From Salinilacustrithrix sp003476595 (lineage in GTDB: Bacteria > Actinomycetota > Acidimicrobiia > Acidimicrobiales > Salinilacustritrichaceae), in contig CAXAUZ010000001.1 in NCBI GenBank assembly GCA_963972525.1, forward strand, positions 310,001 to 374,000: DNA of 64,000 bases, given 5' to 3'. Both the position numbers and the translations under genes were made by a program. The notes below the pieces were generated by a model. It searched no databases. It worked only from the letters and a program-made list of their open reading frames with translations, and had not been told where the DNA came from. Positions 63,158 to 64,000 of this stretch are shown in pieces (positions within the stretch are counted from its first letter, which is position 1; every line of letters starts with the position of its first letter).

Positions 63158-64000
63158 TCAGCCCAGGCGGCGGAGGACGGTCGACAGGTCGCGTTCGCCG
63201 TCCGGGGTCTGGCCACCGAGCTCGAGGAAGCGCTGCATGCACTGCTGGGACTCCGGATCGGCGAGCGTGCGGTCGAAGCGGCGCGCCTCCTCCAGCAGGC
63301 CGGCGGTCGGGTCCGGCATCGCGGCCAGCACCGAGGCCTTGGCCTCGCGCACCGCGACCGGGGGCGAGGCAGCGATCCGGTCCGCCAGGTCGCCCACGAA
63401 GTCGTCGAGGGCGTCGGCATCCAGGGCGCGGTTCACCAGACCCCACGCCTCTGCGGTGCGCGCGTCGATGTCACCGGACCCGAGCACCATCTCCAGCGCT
63501 CGTCCCCGACCCACGAGGTGGGGCAGCCGCTGGGTGCCGCTCCCGCCGGGCAGGATGCCCAGCGCCACCTCCGGCTGACCGAACACGGCCCGGTCCCGGG
63601 CGGCGAAGCGCATGTCGAACGACGACACGACCTCGCAGCCACCGCCGCGGACAGCCCCGGCGATCGACGCGATCGTGGCGCACGGCATCGTGCGCCAGCG
63701 CTCGACCATCACGTGGAACGGCCCGAGCTCGCTGCGCTCCTCCGCGCCCCCGTCGCGGGGCAGCTCGAGGATGGCGGCCACGTCGAAGTGCGCGATGAAG
63801 AAGTCGGGGTTCGCCGAGTCGACGACCACCACCGTGACGTCGTCGGCGGCCTCGAGCGCCTCGGTCAGCCGGAGGAGCGAGACGAGGAGCGGGACGTCGA
63901 GCAGGTTGATCTCGCCGTGGTCGATGGTGACGTCGACCCGCCGACCTCGCTGCGAGATGCGCAGACCGGTGAGCTCGGGCAGGTCGTCGACGAAGGCCAT
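63158..64000 (-). CDS. enoyl-CoA hydratase/isomerase (crotonase) family protein
   Basis: Protein of 280 residues. GAVRGGGCEVVSSFDMRFA provides the oxyanion-hole and first acidic position; QPEVALGILPGGSGTQRL the second. HFDVAAIL replaces the usual active-site loop, so it may not be a standard hydratase. The ATG is the last three bases of the window on this strand, so the start is likely but the upstream context cannot be seen. Confidence 0.87.
   Translation of the reverse strand: MAFVDDLPELTGLRISQRGRRVDVTIDHGEINLLDVPLLVSLLRLTEALEAADDVTVVVVDSANPDFFIAHFDVAAILELPRDGGAEERSELGPFHVMVERWRTMPCATIASIAGAVRGGGCEVVSSFDMRFAARDRAVFGQPEVALGILPGGSGTQRLPHLVGRGRALEMVLGSGDIDARTAEAWGLVNRALDADALDDFVGDLADRIAASPPVAVREAKASVLAAMPDPTAGLLEEARRFDRTLADPESQQCMQRFLELGGQTPDGERDLSTVLRRLG

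Overview
The window is very GC-rich, gene-dense DNA with many GTG starts. It carries F420-type and acyl-CoA enzymes, Tat-exported proteins, an IdeR-like iron site and a bacterial class A RNase P RNA. This points to a free-living high-GC actinobacterium. An Acidimicrobiia-type lineage is my best guess, but that is inference: there is no rRNA here. Almost all of the 64 kb is covered by about 47 protein genes, often joined by ATGA/GTGA overlaps. I see no phage, transposon, tRNA or CRISPR array.

Layout, left to right. 1-5.8 kb: an AddAB/AdnAB-like helicase and nuclease pair. 5.9-14 kb: universal stress protein, DUF885 peptidase, then a glycerol/ether-lipid group (glpD, mtfA-like, an alkyl-DHAP-synthase-like flavoprotein, a small membrane protein, FGGY kinase). 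14-16.6 kb: two Tat-exported ferritin-like proteins and a flavin disulfide reductase. 16.9-18 kb: rnpB and a vapBC pair. 18-24.8 kb: PNPOx-like protein, HNH nuclease, FAD-Rieske oxidoreductase, a variant diadenylate cyclase, RlmI-like methyltransferase, M15 lipoprotein, phosphatase. 24.8-27.7 kb: zinc-ribbon protein and class A PBP. 28-34 kb: Gfo/Idh oxidoreductase, a heterodimeric ABC exporter whose second half has an in-frame TGA, and pgi. 34-42 kb: hydrolases, an MFS carrier, a GGDEF/degenerate-EAL protein, an F420 oxidoreductase with a TetR regulator, and a 2OG-Fe(II) oxygenase. 41.8-42.9 kb: a probable selenoprotein. 43-49 kb: tandem M23-DUF4214 paralogs, a spermidine-synthase-like protein and a K+ channel with RCK domains. 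49-54 kb: thioesterase, desaturase, molybdopterin oxidoreductase and a double acyl-CoA dehydrogenase. 54-58 kb: CsbD-like and coiled-coil stress proteins, DUF2804 and a GH1-like enzyme. 58-63 kb: a complete siderophore-iron uptake operon. Right end: a crotonase.

Three observations stand out. (1) The gene at 41828-42904 (-) reads through a TGA in a thioredoxin-fold active site (W-A-S-W-U-G-C). A hairpin just downstream fits bacterial SECIS rules, so a selenoprotein is likely. (2) More than twenty genes share one start architecture: a TANNNT -10 hexamer about 6 nt before the ATG/GTG. This implies widespread leaderless transcription. Three of these promoters instead drive 6-, 10- and 13-codon ORFs whose stop overlaps the next gene's start. 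(3) Operator-like palindromes sit on several of these promoters: vapBC, the desaturase, the F420 oxidoreductase and the acyl-CoA dehydrogenase. The last two share the same 16-bp motif.

All calls come from reading the sequence. Function assignments rest on motifs and overall resemblance, not on database searches.
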